A stretch of DNA of 64,000 bases from JAAYED01 sp040772225 (GCA_040772225.1 JAXGYO010000002.1:496001-560000); one strand, 5' to 3'; counted from the first letter of the stretch, positions 16,896 to 25,629 are shown. Notes: generated by a model from the sequence alone, not told the origin. Numbers and translations: made by a program.

Positions 16896-18842
16896 TCAGT
16901 GCGCCTGTTGTAGCGTCAGGGTGATCGGAATTTCCTCTGTTGTCAGAGGTCCGCTGGCGTCGGTGATCGGACTGATCACCAGGATCGCGCGATCGAGGGC
17001 CTGAGCATCATTGCCAGGCGCCCACTCGGCATGGCCATCCGGCATGGCGATGTCCTGGATGCTGACGTTGTCCCCGGAGAACAGCAGAGCGCGCACGATA
17101 TAGTCTACCGGCACCAGAGCGCCGGTGCGCACAAAGCCGTCCGCCGACCAGCCGGTTGAATCGTCGTCCTCATCAAGCCAGTCGATCGCCTCCACGGCGA
17201 TATTATCCAGGCACAGTCCCGGTTCTGTCTGCGCATCGTCCGTGAACATATCGAAACGCAACAGGATTTGCGTGCCGGCGTAGGGGGAGAGATCGATCTG
17301 TTCCGCCACCCATTGTGCCTTGTCTCCATCGGTTCCCGAGCGACCCGTATAAAGAGGCTGCGGCTCTTGCCCCGTCGCGAAACTCTGCACAGTGTGCCTT
17401 CCAGAGAGCCAGTTCCAGGTTGCGCCTCCGTCTGGCGACACCCGCACCCCGCCCCAGTCCCAGCCCGCCTCAATATCGTGCCACAGGTCAAAGGTCAGGG
17501 TTGCTGCGGTCGTGGCCCGCAAATCGATGGCACGCTCAAGCCACGCGTGCCCCGCGTCCCCACGGTTGGACCACCACATGGTAGGCCCGTCGAGCACCTC
17601 AGCTGCCACGAGCCGGGTTGTCGCGGAGGCGTCCAACTGGACGGATAGATTAGCCAGGTCGGCAGTCGCACCCTGCTCCAGTGCCACGTAATGCGCCGAG
17701 TAGGGCCGGCTGGCAAGCTCTCGTTGGGCGGGATACTCGTCGATGCTTTCCTCAACAGAGACGGAGACATCGATGTCGCGGTAGCCGTATGCGCCCCCGG
17801 CCAGCTCCGGGCGGTCCAGCAGGTTTGCCACGGTCCAATCGGCGAACAGCGCGCGAAAACTGCTGCCATCAAGGGCACCCAGGACGCGATCGAAAGCAGC
17901 AGTGCCGTCCTCGGGCGCAGTGAGCAGCAAGCCGAGTGCGTCGAGCCCATAGCGCTCATAGTAATAGTGCAGGACAAGGAACGACGCGCCATAGTGCCGG
18001 TAGACGTCCCCGCGCTCAGTGGACCAGGTATTGAGCTGTATATCTGGCGCATCCGCAAACGCCGTCACCACATGCGAAGGGGGCGGATAGCCTGCCAGCG
18101 TCTCGAGCAACTGCGAGGCACCCTCACTGACCCACGCTGCCTCGTTTGGATCGATCTGCGCCAGCCACAGGTGCTGCATCTCGTGTGCGAGCACGGATTC
18201 GTACTGCTCGGTACCGGGCACCACTGCCGAGATATTCATCACAAAGAGAGGTGGTACTGCCTCACCCGCTTCCGATGCATCCACGGCCGCATAGTAACCC
18301 GACGCTCCGCTCGTGCGCACATTGAGCACCGCACAGTGGGGGACTGCTTCTCTGCCTCTTTCACCGTAGATCGCCTCAAGCGCGGGCAAGATACGCTCCT
18401 CAATCGCGCGCATAGAGGCCAAGAGCGCTCCAGAATCAAGACTTACGCCCTGCTCCACCCACATCTCGACGTACGAACTGCTCTGTTCCAGCGTCGCATC
18501 GACGAGCTGATAGCTGGCGTCGGAAAGGCTCGGGACGCGAAAAGCTCGTACCGCGCCCTGAGAGGGGGGGCTGTAGGTCGTGCTATCCACCCGAGAATCG
18601 TAGGTGCGTCTCGCTGGCATGGCCGGTATGGCGTCAGATGGGTCCAGCAAAGCAGCCGGCAGGATCCCAGCGGAAGGAAATGGCTCAGAGTCAGTCTCAG
18701 CGGCTACAGGTGAAGCTCGCAGCGACGCTGCCCTCGTCGAATCAGCGGCGGCAAGACCAACGCTCTCCGTCTGTGGCGCGCGACAGCCCATGCCCAGGAG
18801 CAAACTTGCTCCAGCAATCAGGGTCCAGCGGGCCAGGCGCAT
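16896..18842 (-). CDS. Lipoprotein zinc metallopeptidase, M6/immune-inhibitor-A-like
   Basis: A 648-residue exported lipoprotein. The start is ATG 18842, which gives a signal peptide ending in a lipobox-like LLLGMGC with the lipid-bearing Cys20. The catalytic motif is His220-Glu221-x-x-His224 (LAHEMQHLW) with a downstream NEAAWVSEGAS that supplies Glu240 as third zinc ligand. The C-terminal half is beta-rich (TLTFDLWHDIEAGWDWGG, LDNIAVEAIDW), resembling the MAM/immune-inhibitor-A accessory domains. It is the last gene of the long minus-strand string, 8 bases after a zinc-ribbon membrane protein. Possible roles are surface protein turnover or processing of an exported product; neither is shown. 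Confidence 0.72.
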   Translation of the reverse strand: MRLARWTLIAGASLLLGMGCRAPQTESVGLAAADSTRAASLRASPVAAETDSEPFPSAGILPAALLDPSDAIPAMPARRTYDSRVDSTTYSPPSQGAVRAFRVPSLSDASYQLVDATLEQSSSYVEMWVEQGVSLDSGALLASMRAIEERILPALEAIYGERGREAVPHCAVLNVRTSGASGYYAAVDASEAGEAVPPLFVMNISAVVPGTEQYESVLAHEMQHLWLAQIDPNEAAWVSEGASQLLETLAGYPPPSHVVTAFADAPDIQLNTWSTERGDVYRHYGASFLVLHYYYERYGLDALGLLLTAPEDGTAAFDRVLGALDGSSFRALFADWTVANLLDRPELAGGAYGYRDIDVSVSVEESIDEYPAQRELASRPYSAHYVALEQGATADLANLSVQLDASATTRLVAAEVLDGPTMWWSNRGDAGHAWLERAIDLRATTAATLTFDLWHDIEAGWDWGGVRVSPDGGATWNWLSGRHTVQSFATGQEPQPLYTGRSGTDGDKAQWVAEQIDLSPYAGTQILLRFDMFTDDAQTEPGLCLDNIAVEAIDWLDEDDDSTGWSADGFVRTGALVPVDYIVRALLFSGDNVSIQDIAMPDGHAEWAPGNDAQALDRAILVISPITDASGPLTTEEIPITLTLQQAH

Positions 18843-18850
18843 CGATGTGC

Positions 18851-19339
18851 TCAGGTCTTGGTGATCTCGAGCTGGGCGCCGCAGTTGGGGCACTTGCGCA
18901 GCGCCTCGCGCACGGGTAGCTCGGTGCCACAGTATGGGCAGAGCTTTTTCGCCATCGCTGGCAGCAAACCGGTAAAGATGTACACGACCCTGTCCTCACG
19001 CGGCTCGGGGACGGCCGTACCCTCGCTGGTCAGTTCGTCCATGACCTTTTGCGCTAGAGACTGGGAGATGTTGTACTCGGCCTGCAGCTGAGCCACGGTG
19101 AGTTCGCCACCCATCCTGCTGGCCATCTCAACCGCACCGCTCTTGAGTGCTGGTTCACTGATCGCGGCCAGGCGCATCAGCCTTCGTATACCCGCTACGA
19201 GCAAAATCACGCCAACAGCCAGCAGGGCCAGCGCTGTGAGCAGCCGCGAGGTTGAGTTAGCCGCGATCAAAAAGACCAGGCCAAGTGTAATGAACGGAAT
19301 CGACAACAGGGCGATGATCGTCGCGCCGACCTTCTTCAT
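18851..19339 (-). CDS. Small membrane protein with winged-helix and zinc-ribbon domains
   Basis: A 162-residue protein with two adjacent membrane helices (about residues 7-50), a winged-helix-like stretch (GGELTVAQLQAEYNISQSL) and a C-terminal zinc ribbon with Cys134, Cys137, Cys150 and Cys153 (CPYCG, CPNCG). The helical hairpin places both soluble modules on the cytosolic side. It is 31 bases after the coiled-coil gene and 8 bases before the metallopeptidase gene, and has an AGGAGTAACGC ribosome-binding region. Such proteins commonly sit next to DUF2207-like membrane proteins; function unknown. Confidence 0.6.
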   Translation of the reverse strand: MKKVGATIIALLSIPFITLGLVFLIAANSTSRLLTALALLAVGVILLVAGIRRLMRLAAISEPALKSGAVEMASRMGGELTVAQLQAEYNISQSLAQKVMDELTSEGTAVPEPREDRVVYIFTGLLPAMAKKLCPYCGTELPVREALRKCPNCGAQLEITKT

Positions 19340-19370
19340 GCGTTACTCCTCTCCAGAGCGTGCTGATGAT

Positions 19371-20564
19371 CTAGTGCCAGGCTTCAGTAGCTTTGTTCAG
19401 GGCCTCGCCCATCGTCTCGAAAAATCGTTGGATCACCTCAGGCGTCAGCCGGTCGATGACATACCGTCGAGCGATGGCCGCAAACTCCAGGGGAGCGCGC
19501 AGTACCGCTTCCTCATCTCGTGCTTCCTTTGCCAGAGCAGCCCAGGTCTGGTTGACAGAGGTAACCTGGCGCGGCACACGGACCGTGATCTGCCGCAGCC
19601 CATACCGCTTTTGCTCCCCGAGGACCTGACTTACGCTGTCGCCGAACTTGTCCATCCCCGTGTTGATCCCTCTCAGCAGGCCAAGGCTCTCGGACACCGC
19701 GGCCAGTGACTCTTCATACCGCGCGCGGATGATATTATGTTCAGCGAGCTCCTTGAGTTTGGCACCGAGCTCGTCACTCATGGGCGGCGCCTCGGTCATT
19801 TCTTCGAGCGCGCGCTGGATGCCGTTCTGCCTTGCCAGTTCGGTCAGGTTGTTGCGCACATAATCATAGCGTGCCTGCCGCTCCGCAGTCTCGATGGTCG
19901 CCTGCTGCCACTGTTCCCGCAGCCTCGCTTGCGTCTCGCTTGTCTCCTGGACCGCTGTGAGCCAGTTCTCGCGCACCTGACGCAACTCCTCAATAGCCTT
20001 GACCTGCTCCTGCTTGATGCTTGCCTGGCGGCGCCTGGCGCGCCTGATCTGGCCCGCACGCGTTATAAAGCTCAGCAGTGGCTGACGCGCCGCTTGCAGT
20101 TCCTGGTAGGCCTCAGTGTACTCATCTTGGAGATCCACTATTTTGCGCTTGAGGGCCTCCTCGCGCGCATCAAGCCCCGGATTGGCGTCCTTGAGCGCCT
20201 GTACCGCCTGCTGTCCGGTAGCCATCCCCGCGTCGATGGCCTCTCGGCCGGACTCTAGCTGAGCGGTGAGCTCGGCCATCTCAGCTTCCAGCCGGGCCCT
20301 TTCCTCCTGTTCGATACGATCAAGATACTCTTGAAAGACCGCTGGCAGTTCGGCCCGGCGCACGGTCACTTGCGGGTAGCAGATACCGAACAGCCCCTGC
20401 CAGATCGTCAGCTCCCGCTGGAATTCCTCACGCAGACGCTCCTGAACTTCCGCTACCTCCGTGATGCACCGATCCAGCTCTTTGTTCTTGTCGCGCAGAT
20501 ATCGGTCGAACTCACCGAGATTCATGTCATAGCTTGACGAATTTCGTAGAGCCATAGTACTCAT
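19371..20564 (-). CDS. Cytosolic coiled-coil protein of unknown function
   Basis: A 397-residue protein that is almost wholly alpha-helical, with long heptad-rich stretches (about residues 25-60, 85-165 and 185-270) rich in Glu, Gln, Arg and Leu. It has no signal peptide or membrane helix. Its ATG overlaps the stop of the radical SAM gene (ATGA), so the two are translationally coupled. An in-frame ATG nine bases later is also possible. I do not recognise the family. The coupling makes it a candidate scaffold or partner of the radical SAM/Cys-tail pair. Confidence 0.6.
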   Translation of the reverse strand: MSTMALRNSSSYDMNLGEFDRYLRDKNKELDRCITEVAEVQERLREEFQRELTIWQGLFGICYPQVTVRRAELPAVFQEYLDRIEQEERARLEAEMAELTAQLESGREAIDAGMATGQQAVQALKDANPGLDAREEALKRKIVDLQDEYTEAYQELQAARQPLLSFITRAGQIRRARRRQASIKQEQVKAIEELRQVRENWLTAVQETSETQARLREQWQQATIETAERQARYDYVRNNLTELARQNGIQRALEEMTEAPPMSDELGAKLKELAEHNIIRARYEESLAAVSESLGLLRGINTGMDKFGDSVSQVLGEQKRYGLRQITVRVPRQVTSVNQTWAALAKEARDEEAVLRAPLEFAAIARRYVIDRLTPEVIQRFFETMGEALNKATEAWH

Positions 20565-22024
20565 CCCTCCCGCGCACGGGGCCCAAGGCCGACGCCAAAC
20601 GTCCCCGAGAACAACGTGCGTTTCACCCGCCAGACCACCTTCTCTTTGAGCGAGCCGCCCGGCGCGATACCCTCCAGTTCGTCAAAGTTGCCTCTCTGCG
20701 CCCAGTACAGAGGGCAGGCGCCGCAACAGATATGCCGGATTTCGCAGCGCTCGCACACGGGGGGAATGAACTCTTTATTCCGCCAGTAGCGAGCTGTCCG
20801 GCTGTTCCAGACAGTTTCGAAAGGCTGGTGCAAGAGATCTCCAATACCTTTCTCGAAACTGGAGCACGGCAGCAGCTCACCCGCCGGATTCACAGAGATG
20901 AGGCCGTCAACGCAGGCACAGGACTTGCTGCCCAGCCCCGCCTGCACAGGATTGAACATACAATAGGGCACGGGCGAGTACCAGACAAACTCGATCCCCC
21001 GTTCGCGCGAATAGGCCTGCACCTGCTCAATGATCGGGCCCACCTCAGCGTAGGACATGTCATCCTCATCGTGGGCGAGGGCCGTCCCCGTGCGGATGAC
21101 CATGTTCATGGAAAAGTACTCGCTGTGCAGATCCTCGCTCAGGAAATCGACGAGCTCCCGCCAGTGCTCCCGATTCCCTCCACAGAGTGTCGTATTGGTA
21201 TGCGTGTGTACATTCAGTGACCGCAGGTTGCGTACGCCCTGCGTGGCTGCAACCCATGACCCCGGATGCTGCGTGATCGCATCGTGAACGGCGCTGCTCC
21301 CGCCCTCGATACTCACCTGTGCAGAATCGAGTCCAGCCTCCGCAAGCGACCGTGCATACGCCAGATCGCCGCAACGAATCCCGTTGGTGATCAGATTCAC
21401 CCGCAGGCCCTTGGAGGCGCCGTATCGCACCAACTCCGGCAGGTCCGCACGCATGGTCGGCTCACCGCCGGTGAAAGAGAGTGTCGGACATCGGGCTTCA
21501 TCGGCGATACGGTCGATGATGACCTGCACCTCGGCGGTACTCATCTCCTTGACGTCGTCACCCCGGTTCGGTGCGTTCGCATAACAAAAGGTGCAGCGAT
21601 TGTTGCACCTGTAAGTCAGCGCGATCTCCGACAGCACCGGCAGCGTGCGCTTGTGAGATCCAAATCGCATCACCTTGACACCGGGGACATCCATGATGCG
21701 GTCATTCAGCACAGCCAGGAGGCCCTCCAGCAGGGTGCTGAGGTCTGAACGCACCCGTGCCGGCTCGATTCCATGGCGTTGCGATACCTCGGCGACGAGT
21801 TCTTCAACGTCTGGCCCACCCTCCCGGCCGTAGAGACGATCCAGCATAAAGGCCGCAGTTGCATTGAGATGATGCATGCTGGTTGGCCGCACGATCATCA
21901 ATCCGTCCTCGGGGCGGATGTAGATATACTCTCGTGTTGATGCGATCACCTGCTCCGCAAAGCTCTGCAGATCAGGCGGTCCATCCGTGTAGCCTTTGTA
22001 CGTGCCCTGAACTTGATCTGTCAT
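20561..22024 (-). CDS. Radical SAM/SPASM enzyme with N-terminal PqqD-like (RRE) domain
   Basis: A 487-residue enzyme. Residues about 30-110 resemble a PqqD-type peptide-recognition domain (YIYIRPEDGLMIV, LNATAAFMLD). The radical SAM core follows with Cys140-x3-Cys144-x2-Cys147 (CNNRCTFCYA) and the SAM-binding FTGGEP. A C-terminal SPASM-type region holds Cys355, Cys369, Cys371, Cys387 (LPCSSF), Cys424, Cys427, Cys433, Cys434 and Cys437, enough for auxiliary [4Fe-4S] clusters. This layout is that of RiPP maturases that form thioether or related crosslinks. The ATG at 22024 lies 5 bases after the stop of the Cys-tail protein. The open frame further upstream is only the out-of-phase reading of that tail. 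The substrate is inferred to be the tail. Confidence 0.85.
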   Translation of the reverse strand: MTDQVQGTYKGYTDGPPDLQSFAEQVIASTREYIYIRPEDGLMIVRPTSMHHLNATAAFMLDRLYGREGGPDVEELVAEVSQRHGIEPARVRSDLSTLLEGLLAVLNDRIMDVPGVKVMRFGSHKRTLPVLSEIALTYRCNNRCTFCYANAPNRGDDVKEMSTAEVQVIIDRIADEARCPTLSFTGGEPTMRADLPELVRYGASKGLRVNLITNGIRCGDLAYARSLAEAGLDSAQVSIEGGSSAVHDAITQHPGSWVAATQGVRNLRSLNVHTHTNTTLCGGNREHWRELVDFLSEDLHSEYFSMNMVIRTGTALAHDEDDMSYAEVGPIIEQVQAYSRERGIEFVWYSPVPYCMFNPVQAGLGSKSCACVDGLISVNPAGELLPCSSFEKGIGDLLHQPFETVWNSRTARYWRNKEFIPPVCERCEIRHICCGACPLYWAQRGNFDELEGIAPGGSLKEKVVWRVKRTLFSGTFGVGLGPRAREG

Positions 22025-22029
22025 CCGGA

Positions 22030-23766
22030 TCACACCCGGCTCACGCAGGCGCTGTGGCAGGCACTGTGACAGGCACTGTGGACACAGGCACTGTGGCAGG
22101 CACTGTGACAGGCGTCGTGAACACACGCACTGTGACAGGCATCGTGTACGCAGGCGCTGTGGCAGGCACTGTGACAGGCGCTGTGGCTGGGGGCAGACAC
22201 CTCGTCACCGAGCAGCCCGCCAGCGGCCCGCTCGATGCGGTCAACCGTGCGTCCCATGACCTCCTCAACGCCCCGGGTGAGCTGATCCGCCATATTCTCC
22301 AGAGGGCGCACCGTCTCGTCGGCCATCGTAAAGATCGGACCGGGCGTGCTGGTGCTTGTCGCAGGGCGCGGTACCCCAGCAGGGCTGTAGGTGTTGTCGC
22401 TGAGGATCACCCAGGGCATGTACGTGGGCATGTGCACGGGCGTCCCCATCTGGGTCTCGTGCTCGTACTCTCGCCAAGCATCCTCGATACGCCGGCGATA
22501 CTCTTCTCGGGTCTTGTCCGGGTCAGCATTCCACATCTTGGGCTGAACCACATCTGCCACGGCCTGAAGGATCGTCGGAATCTGGTCTTTGTCGATTGTA
22601 CCGTCCTCGAGGATAGCCCTGAGCAGCGCCTGCTCGTACAAAGGCAGCGTAGCGATCTCCTGTTCTGTGCGACGCAGAAACTCGAGCTGCAGCGGCTGGC
22701 GATTGACGATATTGACGAAACCCTTTTGCTCCAGCGACACAACGATGAGGGCCACTGTCTTGGTGGAGTTACCCATGTAGAATGCTGTCTCTATTGCTGT
22801 CAGATCAGGGACCACACCCTCAGTCTGGAACGTCTCGACCTCGATCTCGGGAGGCATATAGGTGCCAGTGGGCTTGCGCTTGCGCAGGGCCCAGATCACC
22901 AATCCGACAACGGCCGCTGCAACTGGCCCACCGATGCAGCACGTGAGCTCGTTAAAGAGCGATTCGACCAATTCGCCAATGGTCAACGGTTCTTCTTCTA
23001 CAGCCGGCGTCGGTCTGTCCAGAGGAATAGGCGTCTCACGCGTCACCGTGATCGAACCGCCTGGCAGGAAAAAGGCAGGGATCATCTGAGCCATCGCGGG
23101 CTGGTTCGTCTCGGCTACCAGGATGGAAAGATAGTTCTTGCCGCTGGCCTCGTCGGGGGTCGAAAAGTACACCCACCGGTCAAAAGAGTCGGCGTTGTTC
23201 ACTACGAGACCGGCCTCATTGACCAGCGCATCCGTCACCTGCTCCGCAGCGGTCACATCGGCGGGCAGCTCCACAGGGAGGATATAGCGGATCTCCTGAT
23301 AGGCGATGGGCAAGGACCACTGGAAGGGAGCCCAGCCTATGGCCCGGTACGGCTGTCCGCCGATGCTCGTTTCGTCAAAGACGGAACGGTCGACGGTGTA
23401 CCGGATGTGAACCTCATACTGGCTGTTGCGCTCCGTCTTGATGCCAAAGTTCACCGCGTATGCGGTAGGCCCACCGGACAGGCTGACAGGAAATCGCCCA
23501 TCCGGGCCCATACCGTAAGCATCCGTGACCGTGTGCGGTTGCGGGAACTGGCCCAATTCGCGGAACCGCTCGCGTCCTGCTGCTTCGAGCTCCGTGAAGG
23601 TGATCGTATAGCGCACGTCGAGCCGCCCATCGCTCAGCACGACGACATAGTTCTCGATGCCATCGAGAGATATGGGGTCACCCTGTGCCTGCGTGGCAAG
23701 ACCGCTGAACAAGAGCACGAGCATCAGAGCCAGCGAAATCCAGGTCACCCTGCCCAAGCGTCGCAT
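22030..23766 (-). CDS. DUF2207 membrane protein with 11-fold His-Ser/Asp-Ala-Cys C-terminal tail
   Basis: A 578-residue protein. Its order is a signal peptide (1-28), an extracellular DUF2207-like beta domain (about 30-240), one membrane helix (about 274-294) followed by RKRK, a cytosolic part with the ETAFYMGNSTKTVALI region usual in DUF2207 proteins, and a Ser/Thr/Pro-rich linker. A tail (527-578) follows, with Cys at 531, 535, 539, 544, 548, 553, 557, 561, 566, 570 and 574. Positive-inside charge places the tail in the cytosol, where a radical SAM enzyme could reach it. Many DUF2207 proteins end in Gly/Ser-rich low complexity; this Cys/His version is unusual. The start ATG 23766 follows GGGGGG and lies 2 bases after the upstream glycosyltransferase stop. 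Confidence 0.8.
   Translation of the reverse strand: MRRLGRVTWISLALMLVLLFSGLATQAQGDPISLDGIENYVVVLSDGRLDVRYTITFTELEAAGRERFRELGQFPQPHTVTDAYGMGPDGRFPVSLSGGPTAYAVNFGIKTERNSQYEVHIRYTVDRSVFDETSIGGQPYRAIGWAPFQWSLPIAYQEIRYILPVELPADVTAAEQVTDALVNEAGLVVNNADSFDRWVYFSTPDEASGKNYLSILVAETNQPAMAQMIPAFFLPGGSITVTRETPIPLDRPTPAVEEEPLTIGELVESLFNELTCCIGGPVAAAVVGLVIWALRKRKPTGTYMPPEIEVETFQTEGVVPDLTAIETAFYMGNSTKTVALIVVSLEQKGFVNIVNRQPLQLEFLRRTEQEIATLPLYEQALLRAILEDGTIDKDQIPTILQAVADVVQPKMWNADPDKTREEYRRRIEDAWREYEHETQMGTPVHMPTYMPWVILSDNTYSPAGVPRPATSTSTPGPIFTMADETVRPLENMADQLTRGVEEVMGRTVDRIERAAGGLLGDEVSAPSHSACHSACHSACVHDACHSACVHDACHSACHSACVHSACHSACHSACVSRV
22045..22185 (-). repeat. Coding tandem repeat: 11 units of (V)H[S/D]AC
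   Basis: Eleven in-frame units of four codons (CAC-AGY/GAY-GCC/GCG-TGY), with an extra Val codon before units 4, 6 and 9. The nucleotide repeat is imperfect. Cys uses both TGT and TGC, Ser both AGT and AGC, and the four Val codons at the breaks and end are GTA, GTT, GTC and GTG. The synonymous drift suggests that the protein pattern, not only recent slippage, is being kept. Confidence 0.9.
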
Positions 23767-23768
23767 AC

Positions 23769-24506
23769 CTATTTCCCCCCTGATTGCAGCCTCACCTTTA
23801 TTACGCGCCATACGAATAAAGGTAGCGCGAGCATCCGGCGCCAGCGCGACGGCTGTCTGATAAGCCGGTAAAGCCACTCCAGACCATGCTCTCGCATCCA
23901 AACCGGCGCCCGTCGTTGCACACCGGCGATAAAGTCCAGACTGCCGCCGACCCCGATCGCGACTGGTACTTGGAGTCGGACCTGGTTTCGGGCGATCCAC
24001 AGGTCCTGCGCAGGCGCCCCATAGGCGACGAGAAGCACATCTGGCCTGGCTTGAGTGATCTGCGCAACGCTCAGGTCATCATCTTCTGGGCGCGGCGAAC
24101 CGGGGTGCGTCCCAACGATCTGTGTCCCGGGATATCGCTCGCGCAGGCGCTCTGCTGCGATTTCCGCCACGCCCGGAGCAGCGCCCAACAGGAACAGCGA
24201 ATAGCCTTCCCTCGCACTGCGTTCCGCCAGCAGCGGCACCATGTCTGAGCCCGCCACGCGAGCGCGCAGCGGCCTGCCCAGGAACCGCGCCGCCCACAAA
24301 AGACCCTGGCCGTCCGGAATAGCCAGATCGGCGCGCTCCAGCACGCCAGCAAAGAAAGGATCGCCCGCTGCCCTGATGACGAACTCGGGGTTTACCGTCA
24401 CAATCTGGTGCGCACCGCCCTGTGCGACCATCTCAGACACCATCGACAGGGCCTCATCCATGGTGACGTCATCGATACGCACGCCCAGGATTCGGATCGA
24501 CTCCAA
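23769..24506 (-). CDS. WecG/TagA/CpsF-family glycosyltransferase
   Basis: A 245-residue enzyme of the GT26 family. These transfer an N-acetylmannosaminyl(uronyl) or related residue onto an undecaprenyl-linked sugar in surface polymer synthesis. Family blocks are TVNPEFVIRA, AIPDGQGLLWAARFLG, FLLGAAPGVAE and VLLVAYGAPAQDLWIARN followed by GVGGSLDFIAG. The C-terminal basic helices (RWRRMLALPLFVWRVIKVRLQ) suggest peripheral membrane attachment. It is 6 bases after the GT4 glycosyltransferase gene and 2 bases before the DUF2207 gene, so one transcript is very likely. The exact sugar is unknown. Confidence 0.88.
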   Translation of the reverse strand: MESIRILGVRIDDVTMDEALSMVSEMVAQGGAHQIVTVNPEFVIRAAGDPFFAGVLERADLAIPDGQGLLWAARFLGRPLRARVAGSDMVPLLAERSAREGYSLFLLGAAPGVAEIAAERLRERYPGTQIVGTHPGSPRPEDDDLSVAQITQARPDVLLVAYGAPAQDLWIARNQVRLQVPVAIGVGGSLDFIAGVQRRAPVWMREHGLEWLYRLIRQPSRWRRMLALPLFVWRVIKVRLQSGGK

Positions 24507-24512
24507 GCGATT

Positions 24513-25628
24513 CTACTCCTTTCGAGCGGCGGCTTCCAGTGCAGCCATCACTGTCTCCGCGCATGCCTCCCAGGTAAAACGCCTTGCCTGCACAAGGCCC
24601 CGGGCCGAAAACTCCTGACGCAGTGACGGGCGCTGCCACAAGCGGCGCATGGCATCCTCGAGCTCGCTCTGGCTGCCGGGGTCGAATAGCAGAGCAGCAT
24701 CCCCTGCAACCTCCGGTAACGATGAGACCCGAGAACAAATCACGGGCGTACCGCATGCCATCGCCTCCTGAACGGGCAACCCGAATCCTTCGTACCAGCT
24801 GGGTAGAACGAACGCGAATGCCCCGCTCAGGAGCGCCGCCAGATCCTCCGGATCCACAAAGCCCGGGAGCACGATGCGGCCGGCAACCCCTGATGCAGCC
24901 ACGGCGGCCTGAAGGCGATCATAGTACCATCCGGGACGCCCCGCGAGAACGAGTCGCATCTCGCCTGGCAAGCCCGCCCGCGCAAGCGATGAAAAAGCAC
25001 TGATCAGCGTCTCTAGATTCTTCCGTGGCTGCAACGTGCCCACATACAGCCAGTACAGCTCGCCGGTCGCGTATCGTTCCCGGACATCGCGTAGCTTTGC
25101 CGGATCCGTGATGGGCGCCATTCCAGGTGTACCCGCCGGGTAGGCTACCACGACCTTGTCAGGCTCGCACAATCCCTCGGCCAGGATGTCGTTCCGGGTC
25201 GCGCAGGAATCGGCGAGGACGCGTTGGGCGCTCTTGCAGTTCCACGCCGTTCCCAGTTTGAGATAGGCACGATCCAACGGGCGGTGCGCCTGAGCAAAGT
25301 GCAGATATCCCAGATCATGGACGGTGGCTACAGCAGGGCAGCGCCGCACCCAGGGCAATACGTGCGCCGGCACAAACAGCACGTCCGGCGGGTGAAAGGT
25401 AACCTCGCGAGCCAGACTCAGATGCGTCCACAGCCGCTTTCCGGGCAGCACGCGCCAGGAGACATTAGCCCCCTCCACGAGCCCCTTTGGAGGCTCCCGG
25501 TCAACATACAGAACGAAATGATCTGATTCGTTCAGAGCGGCGAGCGCCCGGGTCAGATACAGAGAATAGTTCTCCGTACCGGTCCTTTCGCTGCGCAGTG
25601 CGCGGCTCGCGTCGATACCGATCCGCAT
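24513..25628 (-). CDS. GT4-family glycosyltransferase
   Basis: A 371-residue GT-B glycosyltransferase with the usual GIDASRALRSERTGTENY opening, YVGTLQPRKN at the start of the C-terminal Rossmann half, and PSWYEGFGLPVQEAMACGTPV with the E-x7-E motif that binds the nucleotide sugar. Mannosyl- or rhamnosyl-type transferases of polysaccharide assembly are the closest in style. It lies 1 base after the membrane protein gene and 6 bases before the WecG/TagA gene. Donor and acceptor cannot be told from sequence. Confidence 0.88.
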   Translation of the reverse strand: MRIGIDASRALRSERTGTENYSLYLTRALAALNESDHFVLYVDREPPKGLVEGANVSWRVLPGKRLWTHLSLAREVTFHPPDVLFVPAHVLPWVRRCPAVATVHDLGYLHFAQAHRPLDRAYLKLGTAWNCKSAQRVLADSCATRNDILAEGLCEPDKVVVAYPAGTPGMAPITDPAKLRDVRERYATGELYWLYVGTLQPRKNLETLISAFSSLARAGLPGEMRLVLAGRPGWYYDRLQAAVAASGVAGRIVLPGFVDPEDLAALLSGAFAFVLPSWYEGFGLPVQEAMACGTPVICSRVSSLPEVAGDAALLFDPGSQSELEDAMRRLWQRPSLRQEFSARGLVQARRFTWEACAETVMAALEAAARKE

Positions 25629-25629
25629 A

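Noticed and set aside
22024..22126. N-terminal extension of the radical SAM protein with a Cys/Gln/Leu-rich repeat
   Set aside because: It is the shifted-frame reading of the HSAC tail DNA. The ATG at 22024, just after the tail gene's stop, gives a normal PqqD/radical SAM protein.
22045..22185. Short direct repeats resembling a CRISPR array
   Set aside because: The units are 12-15 bases, continuous, without spacers, and lie in frame inside a coding region; no cas genes are nearby.
21883..23871. Long + strand open frame of 662 codons opposite the DUF2207 and radical SAM genes
   Set aside because: It is antisense to two genes with clear signal peptide, membrane helix and Fe-S motifs; its translation shows no domain and reflects high GC content.
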